Below are positions 43,401 through 49,024 of a DNA stretch of 64,000 nt, one piece after another. The position numbers and the translations under genes are program-made. The first letter of the stretch is position 1. Each line of letters opens with the position of its first letter. This DNA is from an uncultured Aquabacterium sp. (lineage in GTDB: Bacteria; Pseudomonadota; Gammaproteobacteria; Burkholderiales; Burkholderiaceae_C): positions 1 through 64,000 of the forward strand of contig NZ_CAJYGK010000086.1 of assembly GCF_913773725.1 (NCBI RefSeq), in the 5' to 3' direction. The notes beneath the pieces were generated by a model. That model was not told the DNA's origin, ran no database searches, and saw only the letters and a list, made by a program, of their open reading frames with translations.

Positions 43401-45643
43401 CCCGCGTGCCGGCCGAGAACGCGGCCACCTTCTTCACCTACGGCGCGCAGAGCGGCCTGCATGCCAGCACCGCATCAGGCGACGTGGTGTGGGACGCACA
43501 GCGCACCTTCTCGTCGTTCGATGCTGTGGTCGGAACGGCCACGCGGCCCACTGCCGTGCAGGGCTACTTCAACTACCTGCACAGCAGCAGCCAGCTGATG
43601 CCGTCGGCAGACCGGCTGACGCGTGCACTGGCCGTCAGCAACCGACTGGCGCAGGTGGCGCCGCCCACCGTGCACCTGAGCTCGGGCACGGGCGACGTGA
43701 GGCTGCTCACAGCCGACCCGTACGCACTGTGGCTCTTCCCGTCGGCCACCGGCAACCTGAGCCTGTATGCCGGCGGCGACATGGTTCTCCGGGGGGGCGC
43801 CCGTGGCATCGTCATGCTGGAGGGCGATCCGGCGCGCTGGCCCAGCCCGAGCCGACCGGCCCTCGAGACCGGCTGGACGGATGGGGTGCAGGCCACGTTG
43901 CGGCCTGCCGAGTTGGGCCTGGCAGGGGACAACCGGCGTCTGTCGGTGGACACGCTGTATGCCAGCACCCTGCACCAGGATGACGCCCTGCCTGCCACGC
44001 TGTACGCGGTCGGCGATCTGTCCAGCAACACGCGGCTGACCTTGCCCAAGCCGGCGCGCATCGAAGCCGAAGGCGATGTGGTCGACCTGAGCTATGCCGG
44101 CCAGCATTTCCACCGCACGGACGTGACCCTCATCCGGGCCGGGGGGGACCTCATCGGGCGCAACAACATCCCGACAGACCGCGACAGCGGGATGATCCAG
44201 CTGGCCGGACCCGGCGAACTGCAGGTCGAGGCGGGCCGGCACATCGACCTGCGAACCTCGGGGGGCATCCAGACCATCGGCAACCTGCCCGGCAGCTACT
44301 ACGGCATCTCTGCCTTCAACGTCGGTAACGCCGCGCTGCCGGACGAGGGCGCCAGCATCCGGGTGCGTGCCGGGATGGCGAAGACGGTGGACGTGGATGC
44401 CTTCGCCGAACGCCACCTGGCCGGCCACCCGGATGCGCAGGCCGCGCTGGTCAGCCATGTGCGTCAGGTGCTGGCATTGACGCCACAGCAGTTGCCCGAG
44501 CTGGATTACGCCGGCGCGCTGGCCTTGTACAAGGGCTTCAGCCGGGACAACCAGGTTCGCTTTGCGCAGGCCGTGCTCGACCGCGCCTTTGTCGCGCGCT
44601 ACGTGATGGCCGGCCAGCCCTATGCGGCGGCATGGCAGGATCGGGCGCGATCGCAGGGCGTGGACGCCACCGACTGGCAAGGTGCGGCCTTCCAGCAGTT
44701 CAAGGACGAAATTCTGCTGAGCGAGGTACGCCGGCTGGGGCAGCAGGCGGTGGAGCTGGCTGATTCGACCGATCCGGTCGAGAACCAGCGGCGCAAGGCC
44801 CTGCGCGATGCGCTGTGGCGCGAGGTCGACGCGGCCACCAGCCTGGCGGGCCTCGGCGCGGGCTTCGTGTTCGATGGCGACATCAACCTGGCTTCCAGCA
44901 AGGTGCACACGCTGGCAGACGGCGGGCTGGGTTCGGGGGGCATCGACCTGTTCGCACCCGGTGGGCAGGTGCTGGTTGGCTACTCGTCGGCCACGGACAC
45001 CGACCGGGCCAAGGCCGCGACGCGCGGGCTGGTCACCTACCGTGGCGGCAGCATCCGGTCGTTCTCGGACGGGGACTTCCAGGTGAACACGCAGAAGGCC
45101 TTCGTCGTGGGTGAAGGCGACCTCATGCTCTACACCCGGCAAGGCGCCATCGATTCGGGCCGTGGTTCGAACACCGACGTCACCGTGCCCGCGCCCGTGC
45201 CCGTGGTGGACCCGTCCACGGGTGCCGTCGTCTTCCGCTCACCGGCGGTGACAACGGGCAGCGGCATCGGCCTGCTCAAACAGCGTGACGGCACCTCTCA
45301 AGGCACCGTCGAGCTGTTTGCCCCGGTGGGCGGCGTGCTGGCGCTGGACACCTACATCCGCAACGAATCGGGCGGGGACATCCGCGTTGCCGGGCCGGTG
45401 AAGGGCGGTGACAACCTGAAGGGCAACGTGAAGGGCGCCCCGCCGGTCGTCTCGCGGCCCGCGGTCCGCGTCAACACACCTTTGCCTGCGGACGCCACAG
45501 CCGGCGCCGCGCAGCTTGCCGAGGCTTCGCAGGCCGGGCGCCGCAAGGAGGCCAACGGCATCGTGACCGTCGAGCTGCTCAGCCTGGGCGACGGTTCGTC
45601 CGTGCTGGCCTGTGCAGCCGACGACCCGGGCTGCACCCGTTGA
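34403..45643 (+). CDS. giant TpsA exoprotein, FHA-like, DUF3739-type (PdtA-like)
   Basis: This is a 3746-residue secreted beta-helix protein. The N-terminus MNKHVHRLVFDRRRG, with further residues to GK, is an extended signal peptide of the TPS type; cleavage is expected near AWAADRP (about residue 57). The TPS secretion domain follows, with NGILFGPTARVD in the place of the conserved NPNGI motif. The middle is a long series of imperfect beta-helix turns rich in Gly, Val, Ala and Thr. The last 500 residues (RTSGGIQTIGNLPGSYYGIS, FNVGNAALPDEGASI, QVNTQKAFVVGEGDLMLY) match the C-terminal domain of exoproteins linked to VreARI-type signalling (DUF3739), as in PdtA. The only cysteines in the mature chain are two near the end (LACAADDPGCTR). 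It is secreted by the upstream TpsB. Confidence 0.9.
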   Translation: MNKHVHRLVFDRRRGMCVPAGEHTRSAGKASGTGEHGARRRPGGLPGDLAGAALAAVLAYGPPGAWAADRPSLSTLIPRSGEVTAARATAGRPMANLPQRLRDFSGATPGNPVDVNRFRIDTTDPKTMRIDQFDQRVIINWDSFDIGQGYTVRFVQPTGGAALNNIWDNQASIILGRIQANGEVLLQNQNGILFGPTARVDTQRFVATALRLADETFLKGLRSAQGGSTPTFGGTDQEDKGFVSVERGAEIKALAGGDVILVAPRVLNEGRIETPSGQTVMAAGQKVYLFSSTDAAQRGLWVTVDAFDPALTATQAGVNTVEQARAGSYAVRDGETVVGDATGTAGLEQRINEVVADKGRINLVGMVVRQNGKLSATTAVRGENGAVMLHAVAATALNADTAVHGALGTLEIGADSVTRVTPADSSATQKDAETFYRSTVDLLGKDIRIGRNALVEAVSGNLSVMAAATAQHPLFTGEGVATGDASLFIDQGARLSVAGLRDVVLPMSRNQLSLNLYQNELADTPVQRGGTLYRNQVYFDARKPVAVANVKGAYNLIERTARELSVRGGNLRLEVDGALVVADGVKLDVSGGSKRYDAGEVYSSVLGTGKGTAVPIEQARADVRYDRLINPGQLRGETSAGADGTLLAAAPQARQSGYVEGADAGWLSLKGDTIYLGADIQGDAMVGPLQWRGDPTGTVVSATDASRQLNTRLSTELGRSLTLMGSPHLYASLRPLGARVDIENTQGGMRLVADTEARMPSLPALDEGASSSWLAEFANETQVSARKLQASGASAVALKATQTAAVPHDVVVEADVKLDLGASGSFLAASQGAGHVHVAGQIRAAGGQIAVEAGQARTNVTGEGNATGAGTGSVTVASTAVLDVSGGAGPSGAQADGGQISVKAGQSVAIESGALLDVSAAMVRSTSQGRIKGKAGAIQVQVNTTVPAGVPEDTVIGSLRLGGTLRGHDFSAGGSLTLGGMRALWIGDGPVDSNLADPLGMALTPAFFSEGGFGRITLQTKGDITVAQGTRIAPRLVNLVEMRGGTPARQVGAVTGGSGLLNELGLAVLDEALRKPVSITLDASSLRADVASLERPTGLNLGGRVTVAEGAVIDAGLGGSITLRGSHRVDLYGALVARGGRVSVGLGTDANLHRVGSSPTNATELDPVGYLPDQGVALHDGSRIDVSGAARVRTVAAGSQQRVVGDVLGGGTVQLNPDAQRGGVWMDAGATIDLSGAQADVQIGTSRTPTRLSAGAGELQVSSLYGFYLGGTLLAHRPDDSVAGGRFEARTLAGSIKDFLLQDGVTPGTVFPVDSLDQVGRIRLVATADQVAGDAAGRVFGESQVSAEQLLKGGFDRIGLSASERIVLGNGASLKGAPSVMPGSVALRAVVLDAPVIAAEGGSSTPNRVDVEAQYVSVGSSRSADPALGMRSAGAATTGSATLDIHAGLIEWYGSHALQGLSRTDLRATLGADGSEGRQDGEIRLIGLGDGAARPEARLAFAGDLNLTAGNLYASTLTAARIEGNADARLATFNPRGGSRSAAPLSALGSLTLNAGTVRHGGTIDQPFGDIALTGARVSLLDGSRLSVSGAGLTVPVGFTLNGQTWLYGTNLAGVTSSTEAKAVLDLVDLHKDVRIESPDLQVAPTSMVQAQAGGDLLAWSFVQGVGGTTDTFNRPGVYAIVPGYRHDFAPYDTQTALAAGLNGQPLQAGEQVRITSANGVLPVGTYTLLPARYGVLPGAVLVSATQLDVSQPLARGQQQADGSVLVSGYRTAVGTGIRGGNRPDLALVLEPAATVAAQSRVDRVSIQDFLREEPVSRPAEGGRVSLLSDKGFHWQAQYQLQGGELDLSMGQALVVARGPATGLPLEEDEVRVSAEALSATQADSILLGGRRTQVQGEAVVTTLADRIRFEGDVDGGELIAVARQRIDIGPSVSLTVDATRHATTDTPRVVRIDGEGAALAVSRDLGLDLQRDLSAQVPGAAPLGTVTVRAGHGAPASLAAANVVLDAADRLEMAPGIDLRSRALALAARDIVVGAESPSDRGALGIEGRLLDQVNQVERLQLRSYGGLTLAQDVILGSAATQRLTLDAPSLQGQGGEMRVRAQNVTLRNTTGRSASPEVTGAGTLNVAADPTWSDVRTGGLTIGQGAVRLAVDAARLSSQGDIVFDGPAGTSHALTAQGDLTLSAARVTATSGTTHAADAGGVLSVTSTPGGRTLGEHVGLGAALQLSGQRVVQAGRVELASGRVTLEGRGAAGRTDTVVMAAGSTTSAAGAVLQAGQQWAVSTAGGQVTARALEGDVHVGGTIDVSAGGVAVRDAAGRVTGWQAASASDSAKAAGGIILSAATAAGTLHLADSARLIGRAAPAAQAGTLQVDAGRLRADDGGQITASAARSALDRLADLANQGGLHGAFSARVRGTEAQKLDTLLKAARVQLTVDQASLTLGGHAHVDATAPQGGLVQLAAQGLTLEDQARITAGSTRQGAAGGDVLLSAVGGSRTERVVDPDTGEVMEQTLPVAGVLSLQAGAQVDAGTGRIVLRAERDDDATLLAVYDAMARAESDPSGADPRMEADALVNALRMTPVAATLTAGEVLVEAARVYARNEAGEAYTGLRSGGSSGTMLGQRDLSTQAGEFMAHRDILMRSLGLEGQASLRAGIELRGAGDLTIAQDWNLWNAARTGEDPVAPFMLTVRAGGHLRVQGSLSDGFTSAAATGVIASGPAASMRLVAGADLGSADLLAVGSAGTAGDLTVAGGKLVRTTAGSIELAAARDVVLAPGSGATPTQGLVYVAGQPATLSPEQVSLAPDIAALGFTDGGGRLAVHAGRDIQSAAPVQLPGNWLLHAAVADGDGGVGAGAWASYLPAFKQGLGSFGGGGVQVSAGRDIVNLGVVAPTSGRHVQTWETDADGMPVLQGVRLDVRNGGDLTVQAGRDILGGVFLLGRGEGRLEAGGAMARGSNQKADVPAQGAILALMDGRWTLQARTGIELAALYNPTALSSPSTTRVPAENAATFFTYGAQSGLHASTASGDVVWDAQRTFSSFDAVVGTATRPTAVQGYFNYLHSSSQLMPSADRLTRALAVSNRLAQVAPPTVHLSSGTGDVRLLTADPYALWLFPSATGNLSLYAGGDMVLRGGARGIVMLEGDPARWPSPSRPALETGWTDGVQATLRPAELGLAGDNRRLSVDTLYASTLHQDDALPATLYAVGDLSSNTRLTLPKPARIEAEGDVVDLSYAGQHFHRTDVTLIRAGGDLIGRNNIPTDRDSGMIQLAGPGELQVEAGRHIDLRTSGGIQTIGNLPGSYYGISAFNVGNAALPDEGASIRVRAGMAKTVDVDAFAERHLAGHPDAQAALVSHVRQVLALTPQQLPELDYAGALALYKGFSRDNQVRFAQAVLDRAFVARYVMAGQPYAAAWQDRARSQGVDATDWQGAAFQQFKDEILLSEVRRLGQQAVELADSTDPVENQRRKALRDALWREVDAATSLAGLGAGFVFDGDINLASSKVHTLADGGLGSGGIDLFAPGGQVLVGYSSATDTDRAKAATRGLVTYRGGSIRSFSDGDFQVNTQKAFVVGEGDLMLYTRQGAIDSGRGSNTDVTVPAPVPVVDPSTGAVVFRSPAVTTGSGIGLLKQRDGTSQGTVELFAPVGGVLALDTYIRNESGGDIRVAGPVKGGDNLKGNVKGAPPVVSRPAVRVNTPLPADATAGAAQLAEASQAGRRKEANGIVTVELLSLGDGSSVLACAADDPGCTR

Positions 45644-45649
45644 CCCCTT

Positions 45650-45690
45650 GATCGGACCACCCACCCCACCCGGGGGGCGGTGGTCCGATC
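45650..45690 (+). terminator. long hairpin after the exoprotein gene
   Basis: GATCGGACCACC and GGTGGTCCGATC form a perfect 12-bp stem around a C/G-rich loop, starting six bases after the stop codon. There is no T-run; it may stabilise the 11-kb message or attenuate transcription into the Ton genes. Confidence 0.6.
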
Positions 45691-45726
45691 AGCTCATCGC
45701 GTTTCCCGAGGGGGACACAGCCCCTT

Positions 45727-45753
45727 TTGACAATCCTCCATCTCTCCTGATCA
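45727..45753 (+). promoter_or_regulatory. possible promoter of the Ton gene cluster
   Basis: TTGACA (45727-45732) is a consensus -35 element. The best -10 candidate, TGATCA (45748-45753), is poor. A separate promoter would fit the hairpin that precedes it. Confidence 0.25.
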
Positions 45754-45763
45754 CCGCCGAGCC

Positions 45764-47467
45764 ATGAACGCCGTACGGAAAGTTGTTTGCCTGTTTGCCT
45801 TGTTGTCCACGCTGGCGGCTGCGCCGGCCCATGCCTGGTGGAATGCCGAGTTCAAGCAGCGCACCCGCGTCACCCTCAACACCACGGACAAGGGCGTGCA
45901 GACGCAGGAGGCCCTGGCCGGCACCGTGATTCCCATCCGGCTGCATTCGGGCAACTTCGATTTCATCGCAGCCAAAGCAGATGGCAGTGACCTGCGCGTG
46001 GTGGCCGCCGACGACAAGACGCCGCTGAAGTTCTGGGTGGAACGCTTTGACAGCACCAACGAGCTCGGCGTGGTCTGGGTGCAGCTGCCCAATGTGGCGC
46101 CCGGCACCGACAAGAACACCGTGTATGTGTACGCCGGACACGACCAGGCCGGTGCAGAAGCAACCTCGCCCAAGCTGTTCGACACGGCCACGCGCCTGGT
46201 GGTGGGCTTCGCCGGCAAGTCGGGCGAGCCGGCGACCGATGGGGTCGGCGGGACGGCATCGACGGCGCCGGTTTCCCTCGAGAACAACGGCCTGATCGGT
46301 GCGGCGGGTGTGCTGCAGGGCCAGGCGCTGACCTGGTCCGGTGACACACTGAAATCGGCCGCACCGGGGCCTCACTCCGTGAGCCTGTGGATCAAGCCGG
46401 CGTCGCTGCAGGGCACGGTCTTCGAGCAGGGACCGCTGAAACTGGTGATGGAGGGCGGCGCGTTGCGTGCCACGCTCGGGTCGGCCAACGCGGCCGGGGG
46501 CAACGTGCCGGCCTCGGCCTGGACTCACCTGGCCGTCACCGTGGGCGCGGGCAAGCTGACCTTGTATGTGCAAGGCAACCAGGCTGCGCAGGCCGATCTG
46601 GGCAACACCCCGCCCGCCATCGGCGGACCGTTGAGCGTAGGCGCCGGCCTGACCGGCCAGGTGGACCAGATCGAAGTGGCCGATACCGTGCGCAGTGCCG
46701 ACTGGATCCGGTTCGCGCAGGCTGCGCAGGGCGCTGAAGCGCGCCTGATGCTGGCCGTGGCCCAGACGCAGGACAGCGCCGAGGGCGGAGAAGGCGGTGA
46801 ACCGGGTCACTTTGCCATCCTGGTGGACAACCTGACGACCGATGCCTGGGTGGTCATCGTCATCCTGGCCGTGATGTTCGCGATCGCCGCCTGGGTGATG
46901 TATGACAAGGCCGTGCTGGTCGGCCGCGCCGACAAGGACAACCGCCGCTTTCTGAGCGCCTTCCGCGACAGCCGCGATGTGTTGGATGTGCCGGTGCAAG
47001 GCATGGCGCACTCGCAGCTGGCGCGCCTGTATCTGGCCGGCATGCGCGAGCTCCACAAGCGCGACGTGGGCAAGCCCGGCGTGGCCCCGCTCAGCGGCCC
47101 CTCGCTGAACGCCGTCCGGGCCGCGATCGACGCGGATCTGGTGCGCGAGGGGCACAGCCTGAACAGCCGCATCGTGCTGCTGACGATCGCCATCTCCGGC
47201 GGACCCTTTCTCGGCCTGCTGGGCACGGTGGTCGGGGTGATGATCACCTTCGCGGCGATTGCCGCCGCCGGTGACGTGAACGTCAACGCCATCGCACCCG
47301 GCATTGCCGCGGCGCTGCTGGCCACGGTGGCAGGGCTGGCCGTGGCCATCCCGGCGCTGTTCGGCTACAACTACCTGGCTTCGCGCATCAAGTCCATCTC
47401 GGCCGACATGAGCATCTTTGTCGACGAGTTCGTGACCCGCGTGGCCGAGCGCCACGGCGCACGCTGA
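45764..47467 (+). CDS. DUF2341-LamG-ExbB fusion protein
   Basis: This 567-residue protein joins an extracytoplasmic sensor to a Ton motor subunit. It has a signal peptide (1-24), a DUF2341 domain (about 25-130, starting WWNAEFKQRTRVTL), a LamG/concanavalin-like domain (about 150-325), one membrane helix near 360-380 and the MotA/TolQ/ExbB domain (about 400-560) with GPFLGLLGTVVGVMITFAAI and GIAAALLATVAGLAVAIPAL. ExbB proteins normally lack a large periplasmic part. It is followed by two exbD genes and tonB, so it should form the proton channel of a Ton complex whose activity may depend on ligand or cell-wall contact by the periplasmic domains. The domain order is clear; the sensor function is inferred. 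Confidence 0.85.
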   Translation: MNAVRKVVCLFALLSTLAAAPAHAWWNAEFKQRTRVTLNTTDKGVQTQEALAGTVIPIRLHSGNFDFIAAKADGSDLRVVAADDKTPLKFWVERFDSTNELGVVWVQLPNVAPGTDKNTVYVYAGHDQAGAEATSPKLFDTATRLVVGFAGKSGEPATDGVGGTASTAPVSLENNGLIGAAGVLQGQALTWSGDTLKSAAPGPHSVSLWIKPASLQGTVFEQGPLKLVMEGGALRATLGSANAAGGNVPASAWTHLAVTVGAGKLTLYVQGNQAAQADLGNTPPAIGGPLSVGAGLTGQVDQIEVADTVRSADWIRFAQAAQGAEARLMLAVAQTQDSAEGGEGGEPGHFAILVDNLTTDAWVVIVILAVMFAIAAWVMYDKAVLVGRADKDNRRFLSAFRDSRDVLDVPVQGMAHSQLARLYLAGMRELHKRDVGKPGVAPLSGPSLNAVRAAIDADLVREGHSLNSRIVLLTIAISGGPFLGLLGTVVGVMITFAAIAAAGDVNVNAIAPGIAAALLATVAGLAVAIPALFGYNYLASRIKSISADMSIFVDEFVTRVAERHGAR

Positions 47468-47478
47468 CGGGGCCCGCG

Positions 47479-47886
47479 ATGGCAGGCGATGTCAAAGGCG
47501 AGCTGCAGGCGTATGACGACATCAATGTCACACCGATGCTGGACCTGGCCTATGTGCTGCTGGTGGTGTTCATCATCATGACGACCGCGTCCGTGCAAGG
47601 GGTGAAGGTCGACAGCCCGCTGACCCAGGCGGCCAACAACCTGGCCAAGCCCCAGACCAAGGGCATCACCATCACCGCCGACGGGCAGGTCTACCTGGAT
47701 GCCTACCCGGTCACGCTGGATGAACTGCGTGCCAGCCTGGCCCAGCACAAGGCCGCGAACCCGGCCTTGCCCGTGATCCTGAAGGCCGATGCGGCCACCC
47801 AGTACGACAAGGTCATGGCCGTGCTCGAGATCGCCAAGCGGCTCGACATCACCGAGATCGGGCTGGCGACCAAACGCGCGCAGTGA
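47479..47886 (+). CDS. exbD: ExbD-family protein 1
   Basis: This 135-residue inner-membrane protein of the ExbD/TolR family has a short cytoplasmic start, one transmembrane helix (INVTPMLDLAYVLLVVFIIM) and a periplasmic domain. The essential membrane Asp is in MLDLAYVLLVVF. The periplasmic part (GITITADGQVYLDAYPVTLDEL) is typical. It starts 12 bases after the ExbB-like gene and overlaps the second exbD by four bases. It pairs with that ExbB-like subunit to use the proton gradient. Confidence 0.92.
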   Translation: MAGDVKGELQAYDDINVTPMLDLAYVLLVVFIIMTTASVQGVKVDSPLTQAANNLAKPQTKGITITADGQVYLDAYPVTLDELRASLAQHKAANPALPVILKADAATQYDKVMAVLEIAKRLDITEIGLATKRAQ

Positions 47887-47990
47887 GTGCCGGCATGCAA
47901 GTTCAAGACGACACCCGACCCTACGACAGCATCAATGTCACGCCGATGCTGGACCTGGCCTATGTGCTGCTGGTGGTCTTCATCCTGATG
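47521..47990 (+). repeat. direct repeat shared by the two exbD genes
   Basis: Bases 47521-47580 and 47931-47990 differ at only four of 60 positions and contain an identical run of 35 bases (47533-47567 and 47943-47977). They encode the transmembrane helix of each ExbD. The rest of the two genes is clearly diverged, so the similarity is local. Confidence 0.85.
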
Positions 47991-48296
47991 ACCACGGCCT
48001 CGGTGCAGGGGCTCACGGTCAACATGCCCAAGCCCAGCAACAAGCCCAGCACCGAGCAGCACGAACTCAAGGTGGTCCAGGTGATGCCCGACGGGGCCTT
48101 GCTGCTCAACGGCGCGGCCGTTTCTCTGACCGAGCTGGAACGCCATCTGTCCGAGGCGCGGGGACGTGACCCCGGCATGAGCGTCGCCATCAAGGGAGAC
48201 GCCCGCACCCACTACGCCAAGGTGGTCGCCGTCATCGACCTGTGCAACCGGCTGCAGGTGAGCATGGGCCTGGTCACATCGCGGATCGGCACCTGA
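47883..48296 (+). CDS. exbD: ExbD-family protein 2
   Basis: This second ExbD has 137 residues from the GTG start (GTGA overlap with the first), or 133 from ATG at 47895. Its transmembrane segment is nearly identical to that of ExbD1, with the same Asp, while the periplasmic part differs (VVQVMPDGALLLNGAAVSLT, GDARTHYAKVVAVIDLCNRL). ExbD acts as a dimer, so a heterodimer of the two paralogues is a natural possibility. Confidence 0.9.
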   Translation: MSAGMQVQDDTRPYDSINVTPMLDLAYVLLVVFILMTTASVQGLTVNMPKPSNKPSTEQHELKVVQVMPDGALLLNGAAVSLTELERHLSEARGRDPGMSVAIKGDARTHYAKVVAVIDLCNRLQVSMGLVTSRIGT

Positions 48297-48308
48297 AGGA
48301 CCGGATCG

Positions 48309-49010
48309 ATGTCACAGACCACACTGGATCATCACCCGAGCGACCCGGGCCCGAAGCGACTGGTTGCGCGCATCGGGATGCCGCTGACCCTGGTGGCGTT
48401 GCTGGCCGGTGCGGCGTACTGGCTTTACGTGTCGCTGGGCAACGCGCCTGCATCGCCGCGCCGACAGACGGTGAAGATTGCGGTGCTGCCGGACACGCCG
48501 CCTCCGCCACCGCCGCCCAAGGAAGAGAAAAAGCCCGAGCCCGTGAAGCAGGAGGTGGCGCCGCAGCCCATGCCGACACCGCCCCGGCCCATGGACACGC
48601 CCCCCGAGCCACAGCAGCTCAAGATGGACGGGCCTGCCGGTGAGGGACCGAGCGCCTTCGCGGCCGGTGCCGTGAGCCAGGAGTACCAGGGCGGTGCCGT
48701 GGGCAGCGGCTCGGGTGGGGGTGCCAACCGCATGCAGTTCGCGTTCTTCACGAACCGGCTCACGCGCCACATCCAGACCGAACTGGCGCGGCGCCCCGAA
48801 CTGAAGGGCAGCGACTACCGGGTGAACGTGCGCGTGTGGCTCCAGCCCGATGGCCATGTGCAACGCATCGAGCTGGCATCGACCTCCGGAAACCCCGAGA
48901 CCGACCGCCTGCTGCAGGAGACCCTCACTCGCCTGCAGGGCATCGACCAGGTGCCTCCCAGCCTGCCCCAACCGCTGTCATTGCGCATCACCAACCGCGT
49001 GACTGGCTGA
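48309..49010 (+). CDS. tonB: TonB-family energy transducer
   Basis: This 233-residue protein has a cytoplasmic N-terminus, one membrane helix (about 22-43), a Pro-rich periplasmic spacer with a PPPPPPPKEEKKPEPVKQE core, a Gly-rich hinge and a C-terminal TonB domain (YRVNVRVWLQPDGHVQRIEL, TDRLLQETLTRLQGI). The usual YP motif of TonB is replaced by a variant region before the C-terminal strands. It is the transducer of the local ExbB-ExbD motor. No TonB-dependent receptor is encoded in the window. Confidence 0.88.
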   Translation: MSQTTLDHHPSDPGPKRLVARIGMPLTLVALLAGAAYWLYVSLGNAPASPRRQTVKIAVLPDTPPPPPPPKEEKKPEPVKQEVAPQPMPTPPRPMDTPPEPQQLKMDGPAGEGPSAFAAGAVSQEYQGGAVGSGSGGGANRMQFAFFTNRLTRHIQTELARRPELKGSDYRVNVRVWLQPDGHVQRIELASTSGNPETDRLLQETLTRLQGIDQVPPSLPQPLSLRITNRVTG

Positions 49011-49024
49011 CCGTGAACCACCCC

